A stretch of DNA of 64,000 nt from Deltaproteobacteria bacterium (GCA_020635195.1 JACKAG010000007.1:1-64000), one strand, 5' to 3'; shown: positions 9,193 to 18,470, counted from the first letter of the stretch. Numbers and translations are program-made. The notes: generated from the letters alone by a model not told the origin.

Positions 9193-9603
9193 ATGGCGAC
9201 AGCGCCTTCTGAAATCATTTATAAATTTAACAGTTCCAGAAACCGCTTTATACTGCGTTTCCTTCTGATACTGGTGATCATTCTGGCAGGGGTCATGGCA
9301 TGGTTTTATAAATCCATTCCGGAAGACAGTATGGACAGGCTCCTCGGAAAAAAAAGAGCCATCAGTCAGAGAGATTACCAGACGACCCCTCCGGCTCCTG
9401 CTCGTCTTTCATCCTCAACGAAAGAAACGAGCATAGTAACAACAGCAGCGACAACACACGATTCAGATGCGATCATCCTTCAGCTCAGAAAACAGCTGGA
9501 ACAGGAAAAACAAAAGACAGAGAGCCTTCAGGCGAAAATTCAGGAACTGGAAGAAGAGACTAAAAAACAAAAGAATATCATCAAAAAACTGATTTCTGAA
9601 TAA
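9193..9603 (+). CDS. Single-pass membrane protein with C-terminal coiled coil
   Basis: A GGGGAG ribosome binding site lies just before ATG 9193. Residues about 20-40 (FILRFLLILVIILAGVMAWFY) form one transmembrane helix. A Ser/Thr/Ala-rich linker follows, and residues about 93-134 form a Lys/Glu/Gln-rich heptad coiled coil. The topology (short cytosolic N-terminus, outside coiled coil) resembles small envelope or division scaffold proteins, but no family is recognised. Confidence 0.65.
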   Translation: MATAPSEIIYKFNSSRNRFILRFLLILVIILAGVMAWFYKSIPEDSMDRLLGKKRAISQRDYQTTPPAPARLSSSTKETSIVTTAATTHDSDAIILQLRKQLEQEKQKTESLQAKIQELEEETKKQKNIIKKLISE

Positions 9604-9702
9604 GTTCATCTCCGAAACTCTCGCAGCAGGTTTTGACTCACAAGCAAATTAGCATCACTGTGAACCTGTATGGGTGCTTGAGGTCCAAGGATTTGAAGGA
9701 TG

Positions 9703-10152
9703 TTAGCCCTTACCCGGAGTTTTGAAAGTATCCATTTTTAAATTGCCTTCCACTTCACTAATGGTTAGATCCTTTTCAAAACTAACTTCTACAGGTGTCC
9801 CTTTGTTGCCCAATAAGTTAGTGCCTTTAAGGAATTTGACACTATTGAAAATAACATCTCCATCAAAATAGCAGTCTTCAAAATCAACGAATTCTTTAAA
9901 AATGCAATTCTTAAATACAATCGGTTTTAAATTGTGCCCTCCTGCCGTCCAAAGCACCTTGTTTTCAATCACGCAATCCACCAATTCAAGTCCACTAGTA
10001 AAATGGTTCGCATAAATATCTAATATCTTGATATTACAGTTTTTAATTCGTACCAATTCAGTAAATTGAACCATAGGTGCGAGAAACTCAAGAGCTTGGT
10101 CATTAGTTATTTCAACTGGTTGTTCAGGGTCATATTTAAATTCATACTTCAT
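9703..10152 (-). CDS. Putative immunity protein, pentapeptide-like beta-helix
   Basis: The 149-residue product has no signal peptide. It contains repeated short strands with Cys/Phe/Asp spacing (KNCNIKIL, LVDCVIEN, FKNCIFKEFVDFEDCYFDGDVIFNSVKF), resembling a pentapeptide-repeat right-handed beta-helix. It lies 8 bases downstream of the polymorphic toxin gene on the same strand. This is the usual place for an immunity gene. Lower GC than the toxin's N-terminal region fits a mobile toxin-tip/immunity pair. The immunity role is inferred from position, not from a recognised Imm family. Confidence 0.6.
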   Translation of the reverse strand: MKYEFKYDPEQPVEITNDQALEFLAPMVQFTELVRIKNCNIKILDIYANHFTSGLELVDCVIENKVLWTAGGHNLKPIVFKNCIFKEFVDFEDCYFDGDVIFNSVKFLKGTNLLGNKGTPVEVSFEKDLTISEVEGNLKMDTFKTPGKG

Positions 10153-10160
10153 ATCACTAC

Positions 10161-11516
10161 CTATGGAATAAATGCTGTACTTAGCTTGACATTACCGTCA
10201 ACGACACGGCCTCGTACCGTTATTGTGGTATCCTTGACCTTGACGGTCGTTTCAAAAACACCTGACACAGCTCCAGTGTTTGCCTTAGCTTGAGCAGCAT
10301 TTTCTAGCGATTTAAAAGCCCCTACCTGGTCTCCATCGAATTTTCCTAAGAAGCCTCCAAGCTTATGTTTGTCCAATGACTTGGGTCCGAATACGTGATT
10401 GGACTGGTTTGCGACTCGTTTTAAATCCTCGGCAGGAACCTTCCATTTCTTCGCAGAGTCATAAACTTTCTCAGCTTTATGGATAATCCCTGTAGCGTCC
10501 GCTCCCATACCGAGACGATCGACTATTTTTGCAAATTTCCCGACCTTACTTCCGAGTCCGGCACTCAGGGCTCCTGCAGAAGCCATCAGTCTTTCGGTCG
10601 CAGATAAATCTTCCCCTGTAATCAGATGTCTTCCGGAAATACTTTCGTAGACATCCCGGACCCAGCTGACTCCGGGGGTCAGACTGGTAGCAAGATCAAG
10701 AACCGTTTCTGCAAGACCAATACCAAATAAAGCATCTTCCGTTTCTTTTTCTTTGGCAAGATCCAGTGCGTCTCTGGCGACCTCCCTTGAAACATCTATA
10801 ATGTTCTGACGCCGATCCGGAAAATCCATCTCCTGAATTTTTTTCTCTGCGGCTAATCTTTTTTCTCTGTAATGGGCAAAACGTGCCACAAGCTCCTGTT
10901 TCTGACTGATCAGTATCTTTTGTCTGGCAATTTTCTCCTCTGTCTGTTTTTTCTTCTCAGAAAGCGTGTCGATCTCAGCGCGAACTTCCTTTGCTTTTGC
11001 ACGGTTTTTTCGGGACTCTTCTGTCGTGCAATCTTGTGAAATATTGGCTGTCATATGCCATCGTTTGTTCCTTTCGAGGTCTTCCATCAGACCAGAATAG
11101 AGGCGTTTTACATCCTTCTCAGTTAAATTACACTCCACTCCATCCCATATACTCCCCTGATAAGACTGATCCGGATACTGACGATCTGAAGGCTGATAAG
11201 AGCGCTGTGGTGACAGGTCGGGAGCTGGCGGAGCATCAGAATATGTGGATACGTCAGGAACCTGTCTCAGATCTTCATAAGTAAATTGTGGCGTGCATGG
11301 GGGAGGGGTTACGGTGTAAGTGTGCTCCCAATATTTTATAATTCTTTCGCTACGCTCTGCTTGTCCTTCAACTCCTCTTCCCCAGGCATCTCTCACCTCA
11401 AGACCCTGTTCGAAAACCACATAAGGCTCTCCACACTCTTCTGCGTGCAGGATACCAAGGCAGCTTAAGCAGCCTGACAGAAATATAAGAAAAAAATGAT
11501 TGTTTATTAAATACAT
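10161..11516 (-). CDS. Exported polymorphic toxin with PT-TG pre-toxin domain
   Basis: The product begins with a signal peptide (residues 1-25, cleavage near LHAEE). A Pro/Tyr-rich region follows to about 125, then a Lys/Glu coiled coil at about 165-230. The segment at about 262-325 (SLTPGVSWVRDVYESISGR, then ITGEDLSATER) matches the pre-toxin TG (PT-TG) module, with the TG at 300-301. The last 80 residues carry conserved-looking His374, Lys383-His384 and the terminal STAFIP, consistent with a small RNase-type toxin tip. I cannot name the toxin family with certainty. The start overlaps the end of the upstream partner gene's ribosome binding site (GGAGGTG), so translation is coupled. The next gene is the likely immunity gene. 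Confidence 0.75.
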   Translation of the reverse strand: MYLINNHFFLIFLSGCLSCLGILHAEECGEPYVVFEQGLEVRDAWGRGVEGQAERSERIIKYWEHTYTVTPPPCTPQFTYEDLRQVPDVSTYSDAPPAPDLSPQRSYQPSDRQYPDQSYQGSIWDGVECNLTEKDVKRLYSGLMEDLERNKRWHMTANISQDCTTEESRKNRAKAKEVRAEIDTLSEKKKQTEEKIARQKILISQKQELVARFAHYREKRLAAEKKIQEMDFPDRRQNIIDVSREVARDALDLAKEKETEDALFGIGLAETVLDLATSLTPGVSWVRDVYESISGRHLITGEDLSATERLMASAGALSAGLGSKVGKFAKIVDRLGMGADATGIIHKAEKVYDSAKKWKVPAEDLKRVANQSNHVFGPKSLDKHKLGGFLGKFDGDQVGAFKSLENAAQAKANTGAVSGVFETTVKVKDTTITVRGRVVDGNVKLSTAFIP

Positions 11517-11517
11517 G

Positions 11518-11985
11518 CTACACCTCCATTTCCTGTAATTTCTGATCTATATCCGTATCTTTTCCGTTAGTTTCTTCCAGTTCAGTATTTGCATTTTCAT
11601 ACTCTTTTTGCTGCTTTTGTTTCAGTTCTTCATTATATTTGAGATCATTTTTTGCACGTTTTTCCTCATTGTGACGACGCACTTCTTCCACACATGTTTC
11701 GTAATCTTCTTTTGCACCTTTTGACATCTGATGATATCTGAAAGCGACGGCACCGGGACCGACACCTGTAAGAATCCCAAGACACCCTCCTCCTACTGGG
11801 CTAAGAAAAGTTGCTCCTACAGCTGTTCCTACAGTACCAGTAGCTGCAGAGACATTTGCCCACAATCTGGTTTCATCCTCAAATTTTTGCCATCTCTCAT
11901 ATTCACGCTTACATATCTCTGAAGCTCTGATATTTCCTGACAGACAAAAAATCATAAACAAAGCAAGATAACACACCCTTTTCAT
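11518..11985 (-). CDS. Exported small protein coupled to the toxin gene
   Basis: Start ATG 11985 is preferred because AGGAG lies 7 bases upstream; a longer frame reaches 12039. A signal peptide (MKRVCYLALFMIFCLSGNIRA) precedes a domain with one Gly-rich hydrophobic stretch at about residues 45-75. The C-terminus is Lys/Glu/Gln-rich and likely coiled coil. Its stop is 1 base from the toxin start and contains the toxin's ribosome binding site. It may be a chaperone, adaptor or structural partner of the toxin; no family is recognised. Confidence 0.65.
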   Translation of the reverse strand: MKRVCYLALFMIFCLSGNIRASEICKREYERWQKFEDETRLWANVSAATGTVGTAVGATFLSPVGGGCLGILTGVGPGAVAFRYHQMSKGAKEDYETCVEEVRRHNEEKRAKNDLKYNEELKQKQQKEYENANTELEETNGKDTDIDQKLQEMEV

Positions 11986-12075
11986 CTGACCGCTCCTGTT
12001 CTGTCTTTCCAGACTTCTCAAAAGACGAGTTTCTATCAATTTAAATTTCAGGAATCAAGACATAAAGATGTTCAC

Positions 12076-12498
12076 ATGGGATTCTGTAGATGGCGGTGTG
12101 ACAAGTGTGCAATCATTTCATTGATTATAATAATCCGAATTACTTTTCTGCGTACTATAGATTGTTCTGAAATCATTGTCATCGTAACCGCAAATGAAAA
12201 TCCAGATTTAAATCACGATTCATTAGCTCAGAATGAATCCGCGAAGGCTTTTTGGGACAGAGTTAATTTACTGAGAATGCATCAGTATTCAGATTTAAAT
12301 ACACGAAAGGTTCTGTCTTAGTTTATCCTTCAAAAGCAAATTCTTGAGAAGAGTTCTACTCACCATCATAAGGGATCTGAAATTCGTCTGACGGATGACT
12401 TAATGGAAAATAAAAAAAACCTGTCATTGCGTCAGCTAAAAATTGAAGCAAAACAACTAAAAAATATAAATGAAAACGAATGGGACAAGAACAGTTAA
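12076..12498 (+). pseudogene. Small AT-rich ORF interrupted by one in-frame TAG
   Basis: A frame starting near ATG 12076 runs 81 codons to TAG 12319-12321. It then continues open in the same frame for a further 58 codons to TAA 12496-12498. The part after the stop has protein-like composition (LTDDLMENKKNLSLRQLKIE). The simplest reading is a gene broken by an amber mutation, but the start is uncertain and no family is recognised. The stretch 11986-12539 otherwise holds only the promoter side of the toxin cassette. Confidence 0.3.
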
Positions 12499-12539
12499 GA
12501 ATGTTTATTTTACGGAACAACAGATATCATCAGAAGAAA

Positions 12540-13742
12540 TCAGGAAGCTTTAGCAAGATCAAAACTTCCCAGAAAGGACACCTGTTCCAGTGTTCCTATG
12601 TTCTCTGCACGTGAAAACGATGGTTTGCGGCCTCTTTTAGGAGAGCGAAGATGGGCAATAATATGCTCCGAAAACCGACCAGAATTGTTCTGTCCGAGAT
12701 GTTTCAGAAACTCCCGGAAAGCAGGCCGGATTCCGGGAGTGATCATCAGCTGCTCTGTCAGTTGTTGCAGGTAAGGTTCCTTATTAAAATGTTTCATCGC
12801 AACAAGAATATCTCCTGCCAATAATTTATGGTTCACTTCCGCAACGACTTTAAAAAGTGCTGCAAGATGCTGCAACAAAACTTTGCGGACTTCATGACCA
12901 TCATACTTTGGGTCCTCAGAGATTTTTTCAGATAACGTTTGTATAAAAAGCGAAAATCTATCCGGTTTTTTCAGCATATAGTACTTAAATGTCTCATGAA
13001 GAATTTTCTGACAATGGGCTTCAGACTCAAAAATATAAGGAAGATTCTCCAGAAGATATTGCAGAGAAATCGCCTCACTTTTTTTATGAAAAAGAGAAGA
13101 AAAGAGGTGATCCAGTACAGTGTGACCAAAACGATTCATAATGCGGTTGAAGGATGATTTGTCCTGCATTCCGCTACATATACGACCAAAATAATGCAGA
13201 AGACTCAGACGGATACAATTATTACTACTGTTACTTACAGATAACAGATACGTTGTAATATGATCAGCAACTTCCCTGGCATTTCTGAAAGTCCCAGGTT
13301 CTGTTGCCTCCCTCCTCCGGATTGCAAGACCCAGCTCACAGGTGATCGCTACTCCTGTAGAATAAAGAATTTCATCATGATCATGATCGGTCACTTCACT
13401 GGTCAGAGCGACCTCAGCAAAAATTCGGGACGCCTGATCATGCCCCTCTTCCGCAAAGAGCTGATCAAAAAAAGCAAGAACCTGTGATTCTTTCACCGAA
13501 TAACTAATCCAGATCAGAATACTTTCCATGACAATCTCAGCATACAAACGGTTCTGGCTATTTGCACAGAGCATACGCGCAAAGTGTTGCATAATCCGTA
13601 CCTGATCAAACTCAGATAATTCTCTTTTAAGAGATCGCATATCTTTCCACTGAAGAAGAACAGAACGATCAATCAGCTCACATGCCGAGCCCGCGTCCCT
13701 GATACCTTTCCATGATTGTCCACTTCCCGATTCTGTTTCCAC
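12540..13742 (-). CDS. All-helical hypothetical protein with AT-hook-like tail
   Basis: Start GTG 13742 has GAGGAG 8 bases upstream. The 400-residue product is rich in amphipathic helices and resembles an ARM/HEAT-type helical solenoid, without a recognised family. Near the C-terminus, SPKRGRKPSF contains an AT-hook-like RGRKP core. The gene follows the GYF/PilZ gene after 36 bases on the same strand, so the two are probably co-transcribed and may share a c-di-GMP-related role. Confidence 0.65.
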   Translation of the reverse strand: METESGSGQSWKGIRDAGSACELIDRSVLLQWKDMRSLKRELSEFDQVRIMQHFARMLCANSQNRLYAEIVMESILIWISYSVKESQVLAFFDQLFAEEGHDQASRIFAEVALTSEVTDHDHDEILYSTGVAITCELGLAIRRREATEPGTFRNAREVADHITTYLLSVSNSSNNCIRLSLLHYFGRICSGMQDKSSFNRIMNRFGHTVLDHLFSSLFHKKSEAISLQYLLENLPYIFESEAHCQKILHETFKYYMLKKPDRFSLFIQTLSEKISEDPKYDGHEVRKVLLQHLAALFKVVAEVNHKLLAGDILVAMKHFNKEPYLQQLTEQLMITPGIRPAFREFLKHLGQNNSGRFSEHIIAHLRSPKRGRKPSFSRAENIGTLEQVSFLGSFDLAKAS

Positions 13743-13778
13743 GCTCTCATCTCCTCATCAGGGATACGCCACCCTGTG

Positions 13779-14345
13779 TTATCTGGCGGCAGGGGGGCTG
13801 CTCAGATGTTCATTAATCTGGTCAATCAAAGCCTGAATTTCCCTGGCAATCGCCTTATCAAGCTCTTCAAATTTCATTCCATATCCAAGTGGAAAACGAT
13901 GATCATCATTGAATCTCGTAACAACCGCTGTAGCATTAAATGCTTTCAGAAAGCCATCCACACGACAGGTTAACTTCAACGTTTCACCAAGCTGAAACAG
14001 CTTATCCGTGGTTTCAATAAAAATACCACTCGCAGAAATATTGACGCCTCCACCAATAATCAGTTGCCCATTATTATGAACAATGATGCGTCCTTTAATG
14101 GTTGCTCTTGGAGAACGATCAATATGAGCCCGCTTTTCCGGTCCCGACATCTCTTTCGAGGACCTTGTTTCACCCAGACTTTCAAGAGCTTCTGATAGTG
14201 GCCGCCAGTCCTCCCAGCCAGTCTTGTACAGATATGCATTTTGAGGGATCATATTACTGTCAAGCATCCGTGTAATCTGCTGCTTATCAAAGGGGCCTGT
14301 CTGACCCTCCGGGTGCCGGTATACATACCAGACCAGATCGTTCAT
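13779..14345 (-). CDS. GYF_2-PilZ domain protein
   Basis: The N-terminus (about 1-60: VWYVYRHPEGQTGPF ... GWEDWRPL) is a GYF_2/DUF4339-type module that normally binds peptides or partner proteins. The rest is a PilZ domain with a basic PRATIKGR motif and NISASGIFIET, matching [DN]xSxxG, so c-di-GMP binding residues look intact. GAGGAG lies 9 bases before the ATG. The protein is cytosolic. It probably senses c-di-GMP and transmits this through its GYF module, perhaps to the helical protein encoded next. Confidence 0.8.
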   Translation of the reverse strand: MNDLVWYVYRHPEGQTGPFDKQQITRMLDSNMIPQNAYLYKTGWEDWRPLSEALESLGETRSSKEMSGPEKRAHIDRSPRATIKGRIIVHNNGQLIIGGGVNISASGIFIETTDKLFQLGETLKLTCRVDGFLKAFNATAVVTRFNDDHRFPLGYGMKFEELDKAIAREIQALIDQINEHLSSPPAAR

Positions 14346-14539
14346 TGACTCGGCTCCTCATCTCTCGTGTCCTGATTTTGGCATGGAGAATCCGGCTTTC
14401 ACTACGGAACGGTCAGGTCACCAGCCATTCATGGCCTGCTCACAGAGGCCACTGGCTAACCGATCGGAGTGAGTTAAAGAGTTCTTTAAGGTTTGTGCAA
14501 AAAAATAGATTTAAATCAATTATTAAAGGATCTTAATAT

Positions 14540-15133
14540 ATGATAAGTAGAATTTTGTCAGGACTCTTTTTCTCCTGCTGCCTGACAACTCTGAACGCCA
14601 AAAGCATAACCAACAGTAATTATAGTACAAATATTAAAAAAAACCTTCAGACAGAAATCAGCATAGCGCCATCCACAGAAGACTGGAAGCTCTTCTGGAG
14701 TAGCGGGAAGGTCTGGAGAAAAAATCTCTGGGACTACCATAAGCAGAGGGGTCATATACTCGAAGACTGGGCATGGGAATGGCAGCTGGGATGGGTACGA
14801 TCCTGTGAGACAACAGCGGAGGGCTGGTGTCAGCAGCTGCTCAAAGAGGCCCTCTTTGCAAAAGCGGGCCTCGTCCGGTCACGGGCAGCCCAGGCATGGG
14901 GAAATATCTGGAGGGGACATAAAGATAAGATGGCGATTCGTCTGCTGGCGCAAGCTTACCAGAATCCTGAAAATATCCGCCAGAATAAGCCTCTTTTCAT
15001 CCGGAAACGAATACTCCATGCCATAAAAGGTATCGGAGGGGAATACGCTCTGAAAACAGCTCAGGAGCTCGCCGCAGAGCATACACAGACACAGGAATAC
15101 TGGCTGCGGCTGAACCATGTATCCGGAAAATGA
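14540..15133 (+). CDS. Exported HEAT-like protein
   Basis: A signal peptide (MISRILSGLFFSCCLTTLNA) is followed by a Trp-rich helical protein of 197 residues. VRSRAAQAWGNIW looks like one HEAT repeat. AAAGGA lies upstream of the start. The function is unknown; the periplasmic location is inferred from the signal peptide. The 194 bases before it (14346-14539) hold no supported gene. Confidence 0.6.
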   Translation: MISRILSGLFFSCCLTTLNAKSITNSNYSTNIKKNLQTEISIAPSTEDWKLFWSSGKVWRKNLWDYHKQRGHILEDWAWEWQLGWVRSCETTAEGWCQQLLKEALFAKAGLVRSRAAQAWGNIWRGHKDKMAIRLLAQAYQNPENIRQNKPLFIRKRILHAIKGIGGEYALKTAQELAAEHTQTQEYWLRLNHVSGK

Positions 15134-15212
15134 TTATGGCGGAAGCTCTGCTAAGGTTTCCTGTTGACCATGCTATCTCTTCTCTGTACTTTCCTCTGGG
15201 TCAGGAATAAAG

Positions 15213-15285
15213 GGTCCCGTAGCTCAGTGGATAGAGCAATGGATTTCTAATCCATCGGTCGCATGTTCGAATCATGCCGGGATCG
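15213..15285 (+). tRNA. tRNA-Arg (anticodon UCU)
   Basis: A full cloverleaf can be drawn. The acceptor stem is 15213-15219 with 15278-15284 (one G-T pair), and the D stem is GCTC/GAGC. The anticodon stem is ATGGA/TCCAT with loop TTTCTAA, giving anticodon TCT at 15246-15248. The T stem is GCATG/CATGC with TTCGAAT. The discriminator is G 15285 and CCA is not encoded. It reads AGA codons. Confidence 0.95.
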
Positions 15286-15359
15286 CTCCTGCATCTATAT
15301 CTTCTTATAATCACCTTTAAAATATTCAGATTTCAGATTCAGAGCCACAATAGCCGACA

Positions 15360-15812
15360 TTGTCATTATCACTTGTGGAGCAGGCAGAAAGCTATCTGCC
15401 TGTCCGGATACAGACAAAAAGGCATGATATTTTGAATTCACCTTCGTTTAAATCTATTCTGATCGTAGATGATGAAGAAGTTATTCTTGAACTTCTCCAG
15501 GCTATTTTTGGAAATCAGTACCAGGTCTATCAGGCCACAAATGGAGATGACGCTCTGCGCATCTATAAACTTCAGAGCCCTAATTTACTGATTTCTGATC
15601 TATGTATGCCTGGCCTGAACGGCCTGGAGCTGATCAGGACAGTAAAAAATGATGGAGCATGTAAGGTTTTTGCAGTGTCAGGACAGGAAGATGCCTTCCT
15701 TGAACAGGCCAGACTCGCAGGAGCCGATGAGGTTCTGCCTAAGCCCTTAGATATAAGGCGGCTGCTTAAACTTGCCGGGAAATACCTTACCCCCCCGCAA
15801 ATGATCATGTAA
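15360..15812 (+). CDS. Single-domain response regulator (CheY-like)
   Basis: The receiver begins near residue 32 with Asp37/Asp38, phospho-acceptor Asp80 (LLISDLCMPG), Ser106 and Lys128 (LPKPLD). There is no output domain. The frame's first plausible start is TTG 15360; no in-frame ATG precedes the receiver and no strong ribosome binding site is visible, so the exact start is uncertain. It may act in chemotaxis or as a phosphorelay partner. Confidence 0.85.
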   Translation: MSLSLVEQAESYLPVRIQTKRHDILNSPSFKSILIVDDEEVILELLQAIFGNQYQVYQATNGDDALRIYKLQSPNLLISDLCMPGLNGLELIRTVKNDGACKVFAVSGQEDAFLEQARLAGADEVLPKPLDIRRLLKLAGKYLTPPQMIM

Positions 15813-15900
15813 CATTCCGATAAAAAATAAATATCATAAATTCAGGACGTTCAAGATACCGGCTGTCTGTCGCGAAGTATCGGTATGTGTGTTGTCAGGA

Positions 15901-15930
15901 TAAAAACATATATTTTCCTGTATGTTTTTA
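15901..15930. repeat. 10-bp perfect AT-rich inverted repeat
   Basis: TAAAAACATA (15901-15910) and TATGTTTTTA (15921-15930) are exact complements around a 10-base spacer. They sit between the response regulator and the FapA-like gene. It could be an operator or a weak terminator. The 210-base gap holds nothing else I can support. Confidence 0.35.
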
Positions 15931-16023
15931 TATAAGCCAAAAGCAACGACTCAATATTAAAATAAAAAATCCGAAAGAGATCCCGACAGACTGAGTTTCC
16001 TTCAGATAACCGTTCAGGGAACC

Positions 16024-18390
16024 ATGGAACAGGACAGTAAAATATTCCATATGACCTACAATGCCTCGCTTCTGAGGGTCCGCGTGGCCTTTAAATGCGG
16101 AGACATGAAAAGACTGTCCGCCATTCCGGAAGATCTCTTCACAAGAGCTCAGGATAAAATGGAAAAGGAAAAAGAAAAAGGGCTCATCATCAAACACCGG
16201 CTTTATCTGACACGCCTTGAAAAGATAAGAAAAATACTAAGCGAAGCAGAATCACCCGTATGGCCTGATGCATTCGACGTTCACCTGACCCTTGCAGCAG
16301 GCATCCCTAAAATAAACGGCCTACATTTTCACCCTGAAACAGACAACAGTACGTCGATTGGCAAACTTCAGATCAAAATATCAGGAGATCTGATCAGAAC
16401 CTTTCATCCAAAGATTTTTCATCTGGTCATCCAGGATCTCATTGAAACATCGGGAAGTTCTGCACATCCATGCCCTGCCCAGACAACAGCTATTTATTTC
16501 AGAATACTCAGCGGGCTAAAAGACGATGAGATCAACCTACGTCCGGCCATCAGAATGCCGGAACCCCCAGTAAGCCAACCCTATGCATTCAGATATTACA
16601 CAGATAATGAGCTTGCCCTGGTGGTTTTCAATATTGCGGCATTCAGAAAAAAAGAGATGTTCGAACATATGGAGAAACATCTGAACAAAATCAGTCATAA
16701 AATGCCGGGGCAGGCAACAAAATGGACAAAAATTATCCGATCCGAAATTTCACTCGCACTACATGGAATCGAACATTTTGGATTGGAAATGCCACTCACG
16801 ATCCTGGCAGCTTCCAGTAGCAATCGTAAAGTAACAGAAAACCTTCAGAAAGAGCAGGCCCCACAGCCCGAAAAAGAAGCGCATCCGGTAACTTCCCACG
16901 CGCCAGAATCAGAAAAAGCACCATCACCACCTACTTCCATAGTTCCGGAAGACTATCCGGGAAAAAACCTCCTCCATCTGATCATAGCCCCTGATAAAAT
17001 GCAGGCAACCATCACAAATTTCAATATAAGTTTCTACGAGAACGTAGAGGAAGGAATCGATGAAACATGGCTGAATCATGAGCTGCATCGCTATGGAATC
17101 AAACAGATCAGCAAGGAGGGCCTGGAGCGGGTCAGGGATAATATCATCCGGAAAAGGGATCTTAATGGCATTGTCATTGCTGAAGGAATCCCTCCAGAGC
17201 CAGCCGGAAAGTCGGTGATTGTTCCAGTTTCTGAACAAAACAAGCCAAAAACGCCAGCTACGAATCAGGAAGATAAAACCATCAATCTCAGATCAATGAA
17301 ACAAGACCTCACCATGGTCCTCAATGGTCAGTTGATTGCAAGGCTGGTCTGCACAGAACCTGCAAAGAGTGGTCAGGACATCTTTGGTGAAGAGATTCCA
17401 CCCCCCGCAACAAAAGACTCTCAGCTTGAAATCGGCGCTGGTGTCAGAGCAGGGGATTCAGGAGAATTTTACGCGGAACTGGATGGGCTGTTGAGCATCA
17501 CTGAACATGGAATTCACGTCATCCATGCTTATCATCATAAGGGGGATGTTAACCTTACATCCGGAGACATCCGCTTTGATGGCCCCGTGCTGATTAATGG
17601 AAATGTAGAATCTGGGTCCAGTGTTTTTTCCGGACAAAGCATTCATATAACCGGACAGATACGTGGCGGCACTGTTCGCTGCCATGGTGATCTCAAAGCA
17701 GAAAAAGGCATCATCACAGGCCTGAATCATAGCCTTTTCTGCGGTGGAGATATCGAGGCAAAGTTTATTGAAAACTCTGTTATTGACTGCAAAGGCAGTA
17801 TAACGGTCAGTAAAGCCATCTTGTCCAGCACCGTCTGCTGTAGCGGGCAGATCAGGGTTACAGCTGCTGATGGCACCTGTGCCGGAAGCGACCTTCATGT
17901 ATGGGATAACCTGATCACACATAATCTCGGTTATCCCAAAGGAAAAAAAACCAGGATCTTTCTTGGAGAAGATTGGCTGGTAAGCAGAAAATTACACAGA
18001 AACCAGGAAAGAATGCTGATCTTTAATAAACTTCGCGACAAAGTGCGAGCAGAATTACGCGATCTGCTACGCAAAGACAAAAGGCAGATGGGCAGAAAAT
18101 CGACCGAAATGAAAAGCAAGCTACAGTCGGACAATCTCAAACTCAAATCAATCGTTTCCAGAATTGAGCAGAGAATTCATGATCTGCAACAGCAACTGAT
18201 ATTTAACAGAGATAGCTATATTCAGGTTAATGACACCTGCTACTCAAACTGCAATATTACCATAAATAAAGATGAAGTCTCCATACCAGATCAGATGAAA
18301 GCAATTGTCATTCTTGCCAACCCTCATCATGGACAAAGACTCATATCCATCGATAAATTCAAAAAGCCTGAGAAAAGAGAAGAAGATTAA
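16024..18390 (+). CDS. FapA/DUF342 family protein
   Basis: The 788-residue product has a poorly conserved N-terminal half with a Pro/Glu linker (about 275-310). The central DUF342 beta-helical region (about 490-640) is rich in short GxV/GxI turns such as GDVNLTSGDIRFDGPVLINGNV and HITGQIRGGTVRCHGDL. A Lys/Arg-rich coiled coil follows at about 660-740, with a short beta tail. This matches the FapA (flagellar assembly protein A domain) family, cytosolic polymer-forming-like proteins linked to flagella, polarity or surface structures. The specific role here is unknown. The stop is followed at once by an AAGGAG-led 22-codon ORF. Confidence 0.85.
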   Translation: MEQDSKIFHMTYNASLLRVRVAFKCGDMKRLSAIPEDLFTRAQDKMEKEKEKGLIIKHRLYLTRLEKIRKILSEAESPVWPDAFDVHLTLAAGIPKINGLHFHPETDNSTSIGKLQIKISGDLIRTFHPKIFHLVIQDLIETSGSSAHPCPAQTTAIYFRILSGLKDDEINLRPAIRMPEPPVSQPYAFRYYTDNELALVVFNIAAFRKKEMFEHMEKHLNKISHKMPGQATKWTKIIRSEISLALHGIEHFGLEMPLTILAASSSNRKVTENLQKEQAPQPEKEAHPVTSHAPESEKAPSPPTSIVPEDYPGKNLLHLIIAPDKMQATITNFNISFYENVEEGIDETWLNHELHRYGIKQISKEGLERVRDNIIRKRDLNGIVIAEGIPPEPAGKSVIVPVSEQNKPKTPATNQEDKTINLRSMKQDLTMVLNGQLIARLVCTEPAKSGQDIFGEEIPPPATKDSQLEIGAGVRAGDSGEFYAELDGLLSITEHGIHVIHAYHHKGDVNLTSGDIRFDGPVLINGNVESGSSVFSGQSIHITGQIRGGTVRCHGDLKAEKGIITGLNHSLFCGGDIEAKFIENSVIDCKGSITVSKAILSSTVCCSGQIRVTAADGTCAGSDLHVWDNLITHNLGYPKGKKTRIFLGEDWLVSRKLHRNQERMLIFNKLRDKVRAELRDLLRKDKRQMGRKSTEMKSKLQSDNLKLKSIVSRIEQRIHDLQQQLIFNRDSYIQVNDTCYSNCNITINKDEVSIPDQMKAIVILANPHHGQRLISIDKFKKPEKREED

Positions 18391-18401
18391 GAAGGAGCCG
18401 C

Positions 18402-18470
18402 ATGAAAGCTTGTCTGATCCTCTTAGTTTTCTGCTTCCTCTGTCGTCGGGACTTCCGGACCAGGCTGTAA
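18402..18470 (+). CDS. Possible 22-residue hydrophobic small ORF antisense to the xseB end
   Basis: AAGGAG (18392-18397) precedes ATG 18402, and the frame ends at TAA 18468-18470. The predicted peptide MKACLILLVFCFLCRRDF is a short membrane segment with basic tail. It overlaps the 3' end of xseB on the other strand. It could be a real micropeptide co-transcribed with the FapA-like gene, or the remains of a longer signal-peptide gene truncated by xseB. Confidence 0.25.
   Translation: MKACLILLVFCFLCRRDFRTRL

Noticed and set aside
14345..14536. 63-codon plus-strand frame between the PilZ gene and the HEAT-like gene
   Set aside because: No ribosome binding site, Arg/Trp-rich chance composition, overlaps the promoter side of two divergent genes.
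15813..15823. TCCGATAA as a sigma-28 -10 element before the FapA-like gene
   Set aside because: The -35 position 15 bases upstream (GCAA) does not match TAAA, and the site is 200 bases from the start.
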